Positions 25,529 through 34,161 are shown, numbered from the stretch's first letter. The stretch: DNA of 64,000 bases from Clostridiales bacterium (GCA_012519695.1 JAAYPT010000105.1:34767-98766), one strand, 5' to 3'. Translations and numbers: made by a program. Notes: generated from the sequence alone by a model not told the origin.

Positions 25529-27657
25529 ACAAATTTATTTAATAGTTCTTTTACGGTAGTTTCAAAATGTTGTTCTGAAAAAAGGGTGTCGTAAATACGA
25601 CGTCCTTCCTTTTTTATGCTCTCCATCGAGGTATAATTTTTTACAATGTGTTGGATAATCTGACAAAGCTGCTCGATATCGTTTGTTTTAAAAATATAAC
25701 CATTGATACCGTTTTTCATATAAGCTGAAATGCCAGTGTGGTCGGTGCAGATGCAGATTTTTTCTTTCATGAATCCTTCTATCATAACTGCAGACATAGA
25801 TTCGATTCGTGAAGGAACCACAAGGCAATCAATAGAATCATAAAAATGGTATAAGGTATTCCGATCCATGGAGTCCATATAATGAATACATGGAAAAAGG
25901 ACACAGCTAGATGTAATTAGTTTTAAAACATCAGGATTTGCAGTGTTGCGGTCACCGCAAATAAAAAATTCACATTGATTACGTATTTCTTCCGGTAAAT
26001 TTAAAATTGCACCAAGAAAAATTTCTTGTCCTTTCGTTCCATCAATAAGACCAATCTGTGCGAAACGAATAGTTTTATGATCGGTGAATGTAGAAGGACA
26101 ATAGGCATCTGGAATACAAATGTTTAATATTTCCGATGGATAGTGTAAATAATTGGTTACTAGTTGCTGTACATATTTTCCCGCTGCTAAAACTATAATG
26201 TTTTTCGTAAGTTGCATAGAAGCAAGATAAGTTGCTATTTGTTGGAATAGAAGCTCATTTTCGTGAATCCACCAAAAACATTTTTGCTGCGTATGACATA
26301 AAAAGTTAATGAGTGGGGCACAGGCCAAAGTATTTGAAACGATAAAATCGTAGATGCCCAATAGGGCTGTCATCTGTTCGTAATTATCCATAAGGTCAGG
26401 AAGAATTATACTAGAGATGCCAAGCTTTTCATATTCGGTTCTTAATGGTCCGTCTTTCAGAGAAATAAGGTCAATCGTATATCCTAGTTTTTGTAGAAGT
26501 ACAGCAAGGTCATAAAGGGCACCTGGTGCACCGGTACGGGATAATTGATGGGTAACTAAAAGTATCTGTTTGGAATGGTGATTCCATTTATCTGCAAGAA
26601 GCTTTTTGTTTCGGGATAAAACACTACTCCATGTAGACAAGTCTTTGCTAAAGTTTTGGCTTCCCCAATGAAGAATAAAACTATTTTGACAAAGTATCCG
26701 TTCATATCCTGCTTGCTCTAAGCGTAGTCCATAATCATAATCTTCATAATTTCCAGGGGAAAAAGATATATCTAAGGTTCCTACTTCTTTAAGTGCCGAA
26801 TGCTTTATCAAAAGAGCAAATCCTACTAGCCAGGTTTTTGAAATGTATGGATTCTTTTCGGGAACATTAATGGAAGATGCTAATTTCAAATAGGCTTCAG
26901 GAGAAGGATTGGGAATGGTAATTTTTTGCCCGTTGGAGGCATAGTTCGTTACACTTCCGGCGGCACCTACAGAAGGAGAGCTGTATAATCCCATGCGAAG
27001 ATAGAAAAGGGCATTAGGAGGGAGTATAGTATCATTATTTAATAAAAAAATATCATTTCCGGGAGCCGCTAATTCAATTCCCTGGTTACAGCCCATGGGA
27101 AATCCATTATTGGTAGGATTACAGATAAGTTTAATATCAGATTGTTCACGTAGCCAATCGGTAATACCGTCAGTTGAAGCATTATCAACAACAATAATTT
27201 CATAAGTGCCGGGAGAAAGAGTAGCGCGTATGCTTTTGATACACAGCTGCATCAAATCTTTTGTGTTATAAGACAATATTACAATAGATACAGGAGGGAC
27301 GCATAATGAGTGCTTTTGAGCAACAGATTGCTTTAGTTCTCGTATATAAGTAATATCATCGTTTGTGCAGTAAAATTCGGATTGTTCATAGCAAAGATAA
27401 GAGCGAGCAAATTCCTTTAATTCGTAGTAATAATTTCCGAGCATAAAGTAGAGTTCATAATTCTGTCCATTAATGGAGAGACCTCTTTGAATACAGGAAA
27501 AAAGCTGATCTAAATCATGAAGGGATTCATAGACTGCTCCCTCTAATATAGCCAATTCATCGCCTGCATATGTGGAATCTGGTTTGTATTTAGAAATAAG
27601 GGTCAAAGCGGTTTGATAATCCTGTTGTGCAAGTGCTGACTTAATATCTTCAAACAT
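25525..27657 (-). CDS. GT2-GT4 fusion glycosyltransferase
   Basis: This 710-residue protein is read leftwards. Residues 1-110 are TPR-like, and residues about 122-350 are a GT2 domain (VSIVILSYNT, VVDNASTDG, LLNNDT). Residues about 363-710 are a GT4-type domain (THQLSRTGAPGAL, CLVVPSRIESMSAV and a late Glu in VMIEGF). The start at 27657 follows AAAGGAG; longer in-frame extensions have none. The GT2 half resembles those at 3206 and 27785, and the GT4 half resembles the separate protein at 29157 (WWIHE, CLVAPSR). It is the only glycan gene on this strand and is divergent from the 27785 gene. Confidence 0.85.
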   Translation of the reverse strand: MFEDIKSALAQQDYQTALTLISKYKPDSTYAGDELAILEGAVYESLHDLDQLFSCIQRGLSINGQNYELYFMLGNYYYELKEFARSYLCYEQSEFYCTNDDITYIRELKQSVAQKHSLCVPPVSIVILSYNTKDLMQLCIKSIRATLSPGTYEIIVVDNASTDGITDWLREQSDIKLICNPTNNGFPMGCNQGIELAAPGNDIFLLNNDTILPPNALFYLRMGLYSSPSVGAAGSVTNYASNGQKITIPNPSPEAYLKLASSINVPEKNPYISKTWLVGFALLIKHSALKEVGTLDISFSPGNYEDYDYGLRLEQAGYERILCQNSFILHWGSQNFSKDLSTWSSVLSRNKKLLADKWNHHSKQILLVTHQLSRTGAPGALYDLAVLLQKLGYTIDLISLKDGPLRTEYEKLGISSIILPDLMDNYEQMTALLGIYDFIVSNTLACAPLINFLCHTQQKCFWWIHENELLFQQIATYLASMQLTKNIIVLAAGKYVQQLVTNYLHYPSEILNICIPDAYCPSTFTDHKTIRFAQIGLIDGTKGQEIFLGAILNLPEEIRNQCEFFICGDRNTANPDVLKLITSSCVLFPCIHYMDSMDRNTLYHFYDSIDCLVVPSRIESMSAVMIEGFMKEKICICTDHTGISAYMKNGINGYIFKTNDIEQLCQIIQHIVKNYTSMESIKKEGRRIYDTLFSEQHFETTVKELLNKFV

Positions 27658-27688
27658 AACAATCTCCTTTAGATGTAGAATAATAATT

Positions 27689-27717
27689 ATTATATCATAG
27701 AGAGAGATAAAATGAAT
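27689..27717 (-). promoter_or_regulatory. Extended -10 promoter for the minus-strand glycosyltransferase
   Basis: On the minus strand TATAAT occupies 27694-27689 and is preceded by TGA, giving the extended form TGNTATAAT. The -35 region 17 bases upstream is weak (ATTCAT). It lies 30 bases before the start codon at 27657. Confidence 0.5.
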
Positions 27718-27728
27718 AGAGGGGAAGA

Positions 27729-27757
27729 TTGAAAAGTATAGGCAAGTTTGATAAAAT
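27729..27757 (+). promoter_or_regulatory. SigA promoter for the 27785 glycosyltransferase operon
   Basis: TTGAAA at 27729-27734 and TAAAAT at 27752-27757 are separated by 17 bases. The start codon follows at 27785 after a GGAG at 27775. The promoter is divergent from the one for the minus-strand gene, and the -10 elements are about 60 bases apart. Confidence 0.65.
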
Positions 27758-27784
27758 GAGCACATAGAAAGAATGGAGTAAAAA

Positions 27785-29155
27785 ATGGAAAATAGCAAAA
27801 ATCAAGTGGGTGTATGTTATCCCAAAACAGCCATTGTAATTATATCTTATAACAATGCAGAATTAACCAAAGAATGCATCAAGAGCATTCGAGTAAACAA
27901 TCCGGCAGAAATATATCAGCTCATTGTAGTGGATAATGCTTCAACAGACGGGATTGTGGAGTGGCTAAGGGAGCAATCCGATGTTATATTAATTGCAAAT
28001 ACAGAAAACAAAGGATTCCCTTATGCTTGTAATCAGGGAATTGCAGCAGCGGACAAAGAAGCAGACATATTTCTTTTAAATAATGATACCATTGTACCGA
28101 AAAATGCACTGTATTGGCTGCGAAAAGGATTGTATTTCAATGAAAAAGTAGGTGCAGTGGGAAGTGTTTCTAACAACGTGGTGAATTACCAACAAGTGCC
28201 GGAACAGTTTAATACCGTAGAAGAGTGGATGGCGTTTGCAGAGAAGAATAACGTAGAAATGGAATATCCTTATGAGAAAAAGGGATGGCTGGTAGGTTTT
28301 GCCATGCTGATTAAGCGAATAGCCATTAATAAAATATTAGAAGCCGAAGGAACAGCAAAGGATCGTTTGCCGGAGGTGTTGGATAATCGTTTTTCACCGG
28401 GAAATTATGAAGATAATGACCTGAGTATTCGGTTACTGAAAAATGGATATGAATTGTTACTGTGCAAAAATAGTTTTATCTTTCATCATGGCGGAAAATC
28501 CTTTGGAAAACAACAGGAGAAATATAGAAAATTATTGTTGGAAAATCAGTCTAAACTGGCGAACAAATATGGAATAGACTATATTCCTTACAGCTATGTG
28601 GAATCAGCATTGGTAAATATGATAAAACCACAGCAAGAAGAATTTTCCGTATTGGAAGTAGGGTGTAAGCTGGGAGCAACACTGGCAAGAATTCAAAGTA
28701 AATATCCACAAAGCCGTGTGTGCGGTATTGAGAAAAACGAAAAACTGGCAGAGCTTGCAACACATGTGGCAGAAGTAACATGCACCGATTTTTTAGAAAC
28801 AGATATGTCATTGAAAACGTATGATTATGTGATTTTGGATGGAGTATTAAACCCGAAAAAGAAAGCAGACGAAATGTTGAAAAAGGCAAGTCAATGTGTA
28901 AAAGCAGGAGGAAAATTGCTGCTCACTGTGGATAATAGGCAATGTATCAGGCAGCTTAAGGGTGGATTTACATTGGATGAAATCGTAGCATTGTTTAATG
29001 AATGTGGAGTAGCGTTAAAAGACTTTCATTATAGAGCGGCAGTACTTAATAAGGAAGAAAAAAAGCAATTAGAGGAACTTATGGCAAGTAGAAATCCGGC
29101 AGAAAGACCACTGTATGAGGCAGAGCGGTTTGTTTTTGCAGCAGAAAGGCAATAA
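27785..29155 (+). CDS. GT2 glycosyltransferase fused to a SAM methyltransferase
   Basis: In this 456-residue protein residues about 14-270 are a GT2 domain (IVIISYNNAELTKECI, VVDNASTDG, LLNNDT) and residues about 285-450 a class I methyltransferase (VLEVGCKLGATLARIQ). It shares its architecture and many motifs with the protein at 3206 but lacks the short helical lead. The methyltransferase half has changed motif residues (GCKLGA instead of GCGCGS), so its activity could be altered. It forms a two-gene unit with the GT4 at 29157. Confidence 0.8.
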   Translation: MENSKNQVGVCYPKTAIVIISYNNAELTKECIKSIRVNNPAEIYQLIVVDNASTDGIVEWLREQSDVILIANTENKGFPYACNQGIAAADKEADIFLLNNDTIVPKNALYWLRKGLYFNEKVGAVGSVSNNVVNYQQVPEQFNTVEEWMAFAEKNNVEMEYPYEKKGWLVGFAMLIKRIAINKILEAEGTAKDRLPEVLDNRFSPGNYEDNDLSIRLLKNGYELLLCKNSFIFHHGGKSFGKQQEKYRKLLLENQSKLANKYGIDYIPYSYVESALVNMIKPQQEEFSVLEVGCKLGATLARIQSKYPQSRVCGIEKNEKLAELATHVAEVTCTDFLETDMSLKTYDYVILDGVLNPKKKADEMLKKASQCVKAGGKLLLTVDNRQCIRQLKGGFTLDEIVALFNECGVALKDFHYRAAVLNKEEKKQLEELMASRNPAERPLYEAERFVFAAERQ

Positions 29156-29156
29156 A

Positions 29157-30227
29157 ATGAAAAAAATGACAGTGCTGGTACCGTGTCTGGAAGGAGCGGG
29201 AGGAATCGGTGTATTAAGAAATTTGTTGTGGGTATTAAAAGAAAAGTATGAGATTACGGTTATATCCCAGCTAGAAGGTGCCATGGGGCAGAAGTTTCAA
29301 CAAATGGGAATGAAAGTTCAAATTGAACCGGATATGCTTTCAGAGACATTTCTTGCACAAGTAACGGAGGCAGACGAAGTTTTTGCAAATACACTTTCTA
29401 TGTTACCGATAGTGGAAAAATTAAATGGATGTGGAAAAATACTGCATTGGTGGATTCATGAACCACCGGCTTATTTTAAGGTGTATAAGGATAACATAAA
29501 AGATGAGTTTTGGAATCAGCTTAACGAGAATGTGAGAGTATATGCAGCAGGAGACTTAGTACATGATTATATTAAGGAGACATATCATTATAATACCCAA
29601 GTGTTGAACTTCGGAGTAGAGGATATTGTGTCGGGTCAAATAGAGGATGCGGCTGAACAATCTACAAAAACAGTTTCTTCCAAAGTGCGCTTTTTGCTTC
29701 CAAGCTACTATTTTGATTATATAAAAGGACAGGATTTACTGCTTAAGGCAATTCTTGATTTGCCCCAAACATTTTTGAAACGTTCCGAATTTTTCTTTTT
29801 AGGACATGTGGAAGAAGATATGAGGCATTTATACGACATTATTCAAAAATTGGAAAATGCATGGGGGAATGTTCACTATATGCCACCGGTGGAGCACGAA
29901 GAAGTGTTAGAGCTGATGAAAACCATGGACTGTCTGGTAGCACCTTCCAGAGAAGATGCAACGAATGCCTGTATCGTAGAGGGCATGATGCTGTCAAAAT
30001 TATGTATTTGCTCGGATATGACGGGGGTGTCACGTTATTTAGAAGATTGCGTCAGCGCATTGGTATTTCCGGCAGGAAATGTAGAAGAATTAAAGAAACG
30101 ATTGTTGTTAGTAATAGACAGTTTTCCGGAATTAAAAGTGATTGGGGAAAATGGAAGAAAAGTGTACGAAACAATTTTTTCCCAGAGTGCTTTTGAAAAG
30201 CGGGTGTGGGAACTGTTTGGAGAATAA
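29157..30227 (+). CDS. GT4-type glycosyltransferase
   Basis: This 356-residue protein begins MTVLVPCLEGAGGIG and has the family 1/4 layout. The signs are LHWWIHEPPAY near residue 98, MDCLVAPSREDATNACIVEGM near 255 with the conserved Glu of the donor site, and MTGVSRYL. It lies one base after the stop of the previous gene, with AAAGG as ribosome site; an earlier in-frame ATG at 29115 lies inside that gene. It resembles the C-terminal half of the minus-strand fusion at 25525, so the two probably arose by duplication with fission or fusion. Confidence 0.8.
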   Translation: MKKMTVLVPCLEGAGGIGVLRNLLWVLKEKYEITVISQLEGAMGQKFQQMGMKVQIEPDMLSETFLAQVTEADEVFANTLSMLPIVEKLNGCGKILHWWIHEPPAYFKVYKDNIKDEFWNQLNENVRVYAAGDLVHDYIKETYHYNTQVLNFGVEDIVSGQIEDAAEQSTKTVSSKVRFLLPSYYFDYIKGQDLLLKAILDLPQTFLKRSEFFFLGHVEEDMRHLYDIIQKLENAWGNVHYMPPVEHEEVLELMKTMDCLVAPSREDATNACIVEGMMLSKLCICSDMTGVSRYLEDCVSALVFPAGNVEELKKRLLLVIDSFPELKVIGENGRKVYETIFSQSAFEKRVWELFGE

Positions 30228-30245
30228 TTTAGGAAGGATATTTTG

Positions 30246-30275
30246 TTGACAAAGCAATAAAAAAGTATATATAAT
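30246..30275 (+). promoter_or_regulatory. SigA promoter for the Rpn nuclease gene
   Basis: A perfect TTGACA at 30246-30251 and a perfect TATAAT at 30270-30275 are separated by 18 bases. Transcription would begin at about 30282, right at the start of the left inverted repeat, so the repeat is part of the mRNA leader. Confidence 0.75.
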
Positions 30276-30283
30276 CAATTTAT

Positions 30284-30311
30284 AGATAGGTTCCCATCCT
30301 GTACTGTTTTA
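30284..30311 (+). repeat. Left inverted repeat flanking the Rpn gene
   Basis: AGATAGGTT, four extra bases and then TCCTGTACTGTTTTA form the left arm. The right arm at 31299-31322 is its exact reverse complement without the four extra bases, so 24 of 24 aligned positions match. Confidence 0.75.
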
Positions 30312-30320
30312 CAGTCAGGA
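30295..30320 (+). promoter_or_regulatory. Leader hairpin next to the Rpn ribosome site
   Basis: CCTG and ACTGT pair with ACAGT and CAGG around a TTT loop, with one bulged T. The right arm includes the first bases of AGGAGG (30317-30322), so the hairpin could limit translation of the nuclease. Confidence 0.45.
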
Positions 30321-30327
30321 GGAACAT

Positions 30328-31167
30328 TTGGAAAAGAGTTTTCAGGAATTAGATTTAAGTAATGCATTTTTATTTGCAGCAGCATTGGAAGACCCGGAGA
30401 CATGTCGACTTGTACTGGAAATTATACTGGGTGATAAACTGAAACCAGTAAAGGTACATGCAGAACATAGTATTTTAATTAGTTCGGATTTCCGAAGTGT
30501 AAGATTGGATATTTATGCAAATGATGAGGTAGAAGTGAATTATAATGTGGAAGCACAGAACAAAAACGAAGGAAATCTACCAAAGCGAAGTCGCTATCAT
30601 CAAGCGGAAATGGATGTAACATCTTTAAAGCCGGGACAAAATTTCAATGATTTGAAGCCCGGATATGTAATATTCATCTGTACATTCGATCCATTTGGGA
30701 AGAAACTTTATCGCTATACGTTTGAAGAACGTTGCTTAGAAAGGGATTTTCCACTAGGAGATGAGACAAAGAAAATATTTCTAAGTACTAAAGGAAAAAA
30801 TAGAGATGAGGTACCAAAAGAACTGATACACTTTTTGGAGTATATAGAAAACAGTACGGATGCATATGTTGCAACGGTGACAGATGCTAGTATTAGTGAG
30901 CTACATGAGAAAGTAAGAAAGCTGAAGAAAGAGAGAAATCTGGAGGCGAGGTATATGACATTTGAAGAATTGTTAAAGTCCAGAGAGAGGGACGGAATAG
31001 CCAAGGGAAAATCCGAAGATATACTGGAATTATTAGAGGACTATGGTTCTGTTTCGGAAGAATTAATAGAGAAGATTTCAACAGAGCAGAACATAGATGT
31101 ATTAAAAAAGTGGCTTAAGCTTGCAGCAAAAGTATCATCTATAGAAGAATTCACACAAAAAATGTAA
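30328..31167 (+). CDS. Rpn-family PD-(D/E)XK nuclease / putative transposase
   Basis: This 279-residue protein starts with TTG, supported by AGGAGG five bases upstream. Residues 1-130 match the Rpn/PDDEXK_2 nuclease family: KSFQELDLSNAFLFAAAL, then catalytic RLDIYA and VEAQN, and the phrase LPKRSRYHQAEMD. The C-terminal 150 residues are helical and charged, as usual in the family. Rpn proteins promote RecA-independent recombination in E. coli, and relatives are labelled transposases. The gene has a strong promoter and is enclosed by inverted repeats, which suggests a compact mobile unit. It stands between glycosyltransferase genes without a link to their function. Confidence 0.75.
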   Translation: MEKSFQELDLSNAFLFAAALEDPETCRLVLEIILGDKLKPVKVHAEHSILISSDFRSVRLDIYANDEVEVNYNVEAQNKNEGNLPKRSRYHQAEMDVTSLKPGQNFNDLKPGYVIFICTFDPFGKKLYRYTFEERCLERDFPLGDETKKIFLSTKGKNRDEVPKELIHFLEYIENSTDAYVATVTDASISELHEKVRKLKKERNLEARYMTFEELLKSRERDGIAKGKSEDILELLEDYGSVSEELIEKISTEQNIDVLKKWLKLAAKVSSIEEFTQKM

Positions 31168-31298
31168 CTATCAGTTACAAACCATTCAAAAGAAAAAATA
31201 TCAGCGGTCGTGGATGACCGCTTGATAAGAAAATCTGTTGGTGCGAGAATATGCACCATCTAAATGCAATTCGCAATTATTACCAATTAAAAGTTAGA

Positions 31299-31322
31299 TA
31301 AAACAGTACAGGAAACCTATCT
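31299..31322 (+). repeat. Right inverted repeat flanking the Rpn gene
   Basis: TAAAACAGTACAGGA followed by AACCTATCT is the reverse complement of the left arm at 30284-30311 apart from a four-base gap. The enclosed unit is 1039 bases long. The 130 bases between the gene stop and this arm hold two further hairpins (GCGGTC/GACCGC near 31204-31222 and TGGTGC/GCACCA near 31240-31258). Confidence 0.75.
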
Positions 31323-31408
31323 AAAAAATATTTTCATTTATTTTTACATATGCTACAATAAATGCATAACCTTGTGAGTGGAAAAAATATATAGTAAAGG
31401 AATATCAC

Positions 31409-32518
31409 ATGTTATCGGTTTGTATTATTGTAAAAAATGAAGAAAAGAATATTGCACGCTGTCTTCAGTGTTTAAAACCTTATGATTTTGAGATAGTAGT
31501 AGTGGATACAGGTTCTACGGATAGAACCGGAGAAATTGCAAGTCAATATACCGATAAGGTATATGAATTTGCATGGCGTGATGATTTTGCCCTTGCAAAA
31601 AATTATGCCATATCAAAAGCACAGCAGCCATATGTAATGGTAATAGACAGTGATGAGTTTTTAGAAGAAATAGATACGGAAAAACTATATCATTTGTTGA
31701 AAGAATATCCAGAGAAAGTAGGGAGAATCCGAAGAAAAAATATTTTTACCCGAAATCAGCAGGAGCAGGAAAATCAGGAATGGATTAACCGTATTTTTTC
31801 AAAAGAAAGATTTTGCTATGAAGGAAGAATCCATGAGCAGGTTGTGGCAAAGGATGGAAGTGAGTACAAAACGTATCAGGCACCGGTTGTCATAGCCCAT
31901 ACCGGATATGATTTGACACCAAAGGAGCGAAAGAAAAAGGCAGAACGGAACTTTCTTTTATTACAGCAGGAATTACAATGTTTAGAAAAAGAGAAAGAGG
32001 AAAGGGAAAAAGACACAACAGAATATCAGAAAATAGAGGAACAGATTCCCTATATCCTTTACCAGTTAGGAAAGAGCTGTTATATGGCAGAACAATACCG
32101 GGAAGCATGCGAATATTTTTCCAGGGGACTTTCCTATGATTTGAATCCCAAGCTGGAGTATGTCATAGATATGGTAGAAACATACGGGTATGCATTGTTA
32201 AACAGTAATCAGGCACAGACAGCACTTTTCTTTGAAAATATTTATGAAGCGTTTCAGGACAGCGCAGACTTTCAGTTTCTGATGGGGCTTATTTATATGA
32301 ACAATGCGTGCTTTGAACAGGCAATCCAGGAATTTGAAAAAGCGACACAGCACAAAGAATGTAGGAATAAAGGCACCAATTCCTATTCGGCTTATTATAA
32401 CATAGGTGTTATATATGAATGTCTTGGAAAAAAAGAAGAAGCCGTTTGTTATTATAAAAAATGTGGTGATTATGAACCTGCGAAAAAAAGAATGTCAGAA
32501 ATAACAGGAAGAATATAA
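31409..32518 (+). CDS. GT2 glycosyltransferase with C-terminal TPRs
   Basis: This 369-residue protein has a GT2 domain at residues 1-190 with LSVCIIVKNEEKNIARCL, VVDTGSTDRT and the metal site VIDSDEFLEE. WRDDFALAKNYA and RIHEQVV are typical of SunS-like and other short GT2 enzymes. Residues about 200-369 contain TPR-like helices (YYNIGVIYECLGKKEEAV). The TPR region probably binds a protein or peptide acceptor. It has its own intergenic region and a terminator downstream, so it is transcribed alone. Confidence 0.85.
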   Translation: MLSVCIIVKNEEKNIARCLQCLKPYDFEIVVVDTGSTDRTGEIASQYTDKVYEFAWRDDFALAKNYAISKAQQPYVMVIDSDEFLEEIDTEKLYHLLKEYPEKVGRIRRKNIFTRNQQEQENQEWINRIFSKERFCYEGRIHEQVVAKDGSEYKTYQAPVVIAHTGYDLTPKERKKKAERNFLLLQQELQCLEKEKEEREKDTTEYQKIEEQIPYILYQLGKSCYMAEQYREACEYFSRGLSYDLNPKLEYVIDMVETYGYALLNSNQAQTALFFENIYEAFQDSADFQFLMGLIYMNNACFEQAIQEFEKATQHKECRNKGTNSYSAYYNIGVIYECLGKKEEAVCYYKKCGDYEPAKKRMSEITGRI

Positions 32519-32593
32519 AGAAAAAAAGTGCTCCGCTAAGGATATATGCCTCGCGGAGATGAAATTAGTGGTAAACAACACTAATTGAATACG

Positions 32594-32623
32594 AAAGAGT
32601 CCGGCAAGCGGACTCTTTGTTTT
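32594..32623 (+). terminator. Rho-independent terminator
   Basis: A perfect ten-base stem, AAAGAGTCCG with CGGACTCTTT, around a GCAAG loop is followed by GTTTT. It ends the GT2-TPR gene and lies ten bases before the stop of the convergent FliD-like gene. Two other hairpins precede it: CTCCGC/GCGGAG at 32531-32558 and AATTAGTG/CACTAATT at 32563-32586. Confidence 0.8.
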
Positions 32624-32632
32624 ACAGATACT

Positions 32633-33928
32633 TTAACAATACCGATCCATCATCATACCGGAATAGATGGAAGTGATGTATGGTGTAACCAGTGTTTTAT
32701 TTGGATTTTTATAAACAACAATGATTTTATCTACATACTTCATTGGGTCGAGAGAAGCGGTAGTTGCCTTTTTATCTAACAGATTTTTAAAATCATTTAA
32801 TACAGAAAAACTTTCATCTGGATGCTCCGTATCAACGGCATCTGCTAACAAGGCTTTGTCAACGAAAATCTCACCGTTAGATTCCACTATAAGTCCCACA
32901 GCTTCTAAATCGTTTTGCAAAGTAAAAGCAGCACTACTCATATCATGGTATAAAAGTGCACTTTGTGGCTGTGATTCGGAATATTTATCAGAAGTTTCAA
33001 TAATATCGTTATAGGAATCAACCAGCGTCTGAATGTTATCGGCAATGGCATCTACATTTGCCTTAAAACCAATGGTAGCAGGATTTCCTTCTTCACTAAT
33101 ACTATGTAAGGTCAGTTCAAATGCATTATTAATACTGAAAGTATTAGTAAAAGAAGAACGCTTTTCGTCGTCTAAAAGGAATTCGGCATTTTGTGAAGGT
33201 TCGACAATATGGTCAATACCCAAAACATTCAAGGCAGTCATAGAATTATGATTTCCCTGAGGTGTAATATTGAAAAGATACTCTTCACCAACGTTACGTC
33301 CTGTATTTGTAGATTCGATTCGAATAGCACTTTTGTTCTGGGAATCTTCAATTACAGAGGCCTGTAAGTTAATACCTGAATTTGTAATCAAATTTGCAAT
33401 TTTTTTCTGAACATCATAATTGCTATCTGTAGGTGCAACCGTAAATTGGAATTCATACGCAGCAGAATTTGTACTTAAATCAAAAGCATAGGTATCTGGC
33501 CTTAAGTCTAAATGATCCTTTGCAAGGAAAGAACCCAAATTTACCTGAGGTTGTGCAAGTTGCTGAACCTCTATTTCAAAACTGTTTATGTTTTCGGCCT
33601 GCTGGGAGGTTCCAATATAATTAGCTGTTACAATATCCTCTTGAGTAGAAAAAGCAATTTTCTTTTGGAAAGCCTTGGTGATATCATCATCATCGGAAAG
33701 AGAAGCCACTACGTTCTTGATATTGCGGGCATTTTCTTTGATGTCAATGGCAAACCTTTGAACATCCCCCGTGTTCTGAATTTTATATAGAGGGGACTCT
33801 TTATTGATTTTTACGATTGTGTTATAGATGTTACGCAGTTCGCTCTTTTTGTGCGTGTCATAGCGGGATGCTGATTTACTGGCATAAGTACTAAGATAAT
33901 AGCCGTAAGCAGTATCTATTGTAGCCAC
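32633..33928 (-). CDS. FliD-like flagellar cap / hook-associated protein
   Basis: This 431-residue protein has segments recalling both halves of FliD (HAP2). INSFEIEVQQLAQPQ near residue 115 matches the FliD_N region, ALNVLGI near 235 is also typical, and NIQTLVDSYNDIIE near 297 resembles the FliD_C helix. The N-terminal 80 residues are unusual and the protein is short for FliD, so it may be a specialised cap or a second hook-associated protein. The GTG start at 33928 has AGGAGG eight bases upstream, and a SigD-like promoter lies at 34007-34033. FliD proteins are exported and cap the growing filament or bind host surfaces. Confidence 0.7.
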   Translation of the reverse strand: MATIDTAYGYYLSTYASKSASRYDTHKKSELRNIYNTIVKINKESPLYKIQNTGDVQRFAIDIKENARNIKNVVASLSDDDDITKAFQKKIAFSTQEDIVTANYIGTSQQAENINSFEIEVQQLAQPQVNLGSFLAKDHLDLRPDTYAFDLSTNSAAYEFQFTVAPTDSNYDVQKKIANLITNSGINLQASVIEDSQNKSAIRIESTNTGRNVGEEYLFNITPQGNHNSMTALNVLGIDHIVEPSQNAEFLLDDEKRSSFTNTFSINNAFELTLHSISEEGNPATIGFKANVDAIADNIQTLVDSYNDIIETSDKYSESQPQSALLYHDMSSAAFTLQNDLEAVGLIVESNGEIFVDKALLADAVDTEHPDESFSVLNDFKNLLDKKATTASLDPMKYVDKIIVVYKNPNKTLVTPYITSIYSGMMMDRYC

Positions 33929-34006
33929 ATCAATCCCCTCCTTTCATCCGTGAAATTCATGCCGAAGCATGGGGGTTTTGTTACTCCGTGTAATCCTTTA
34001 TGGAGT

Positions 34007-34033
34007 ATATCGGTTAATTGTTGAAAAAAATTA
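34007..34033 (-). promoter_or_regulatory. SigD (sigma-28) type promoter for the FliD-like gene
   Basis: On the minus strand TAAT (34033-34030), a 15-base spacer and ACCGATAT (34014-34007) differ by one base in each box from the sigma-28 consensus. The leader then forms a CATGC-TTCG-GCATG tetraloop hairpin (33956-33970) before the ribosome site. Confidence 0.65.
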
Positions 34034-34132
34034 CACTTGATTTGTAAAATTTTTATAATTTCATATTATATAATAAGAAAAGAAGTTTGTCACTAGTAAT
34101 TTATAACTAGTAAAATGAAAATAGAAAAAGAC

Positions 34133-34161
34133 TTGATTTCTACTATATGTAGTGCTACAAT
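34133..34161 (+). promoter_or_regulatory. Upstream SigA promoter of the rpmG operon
   Basis: TTGATT at 34133-34138 and TACAAT at 34156-34161 are separated by 17 bases. It lies in tandem with the stronger promoter at 34192. Confidence 0.5.

Noticed and set aside
33512..33790. Plus-strand open frames opposite the FliD-like gene
   Set aside because: They are shadows of the minus-strand gene, which has FliD motifs, a ribosome site and a promoter.
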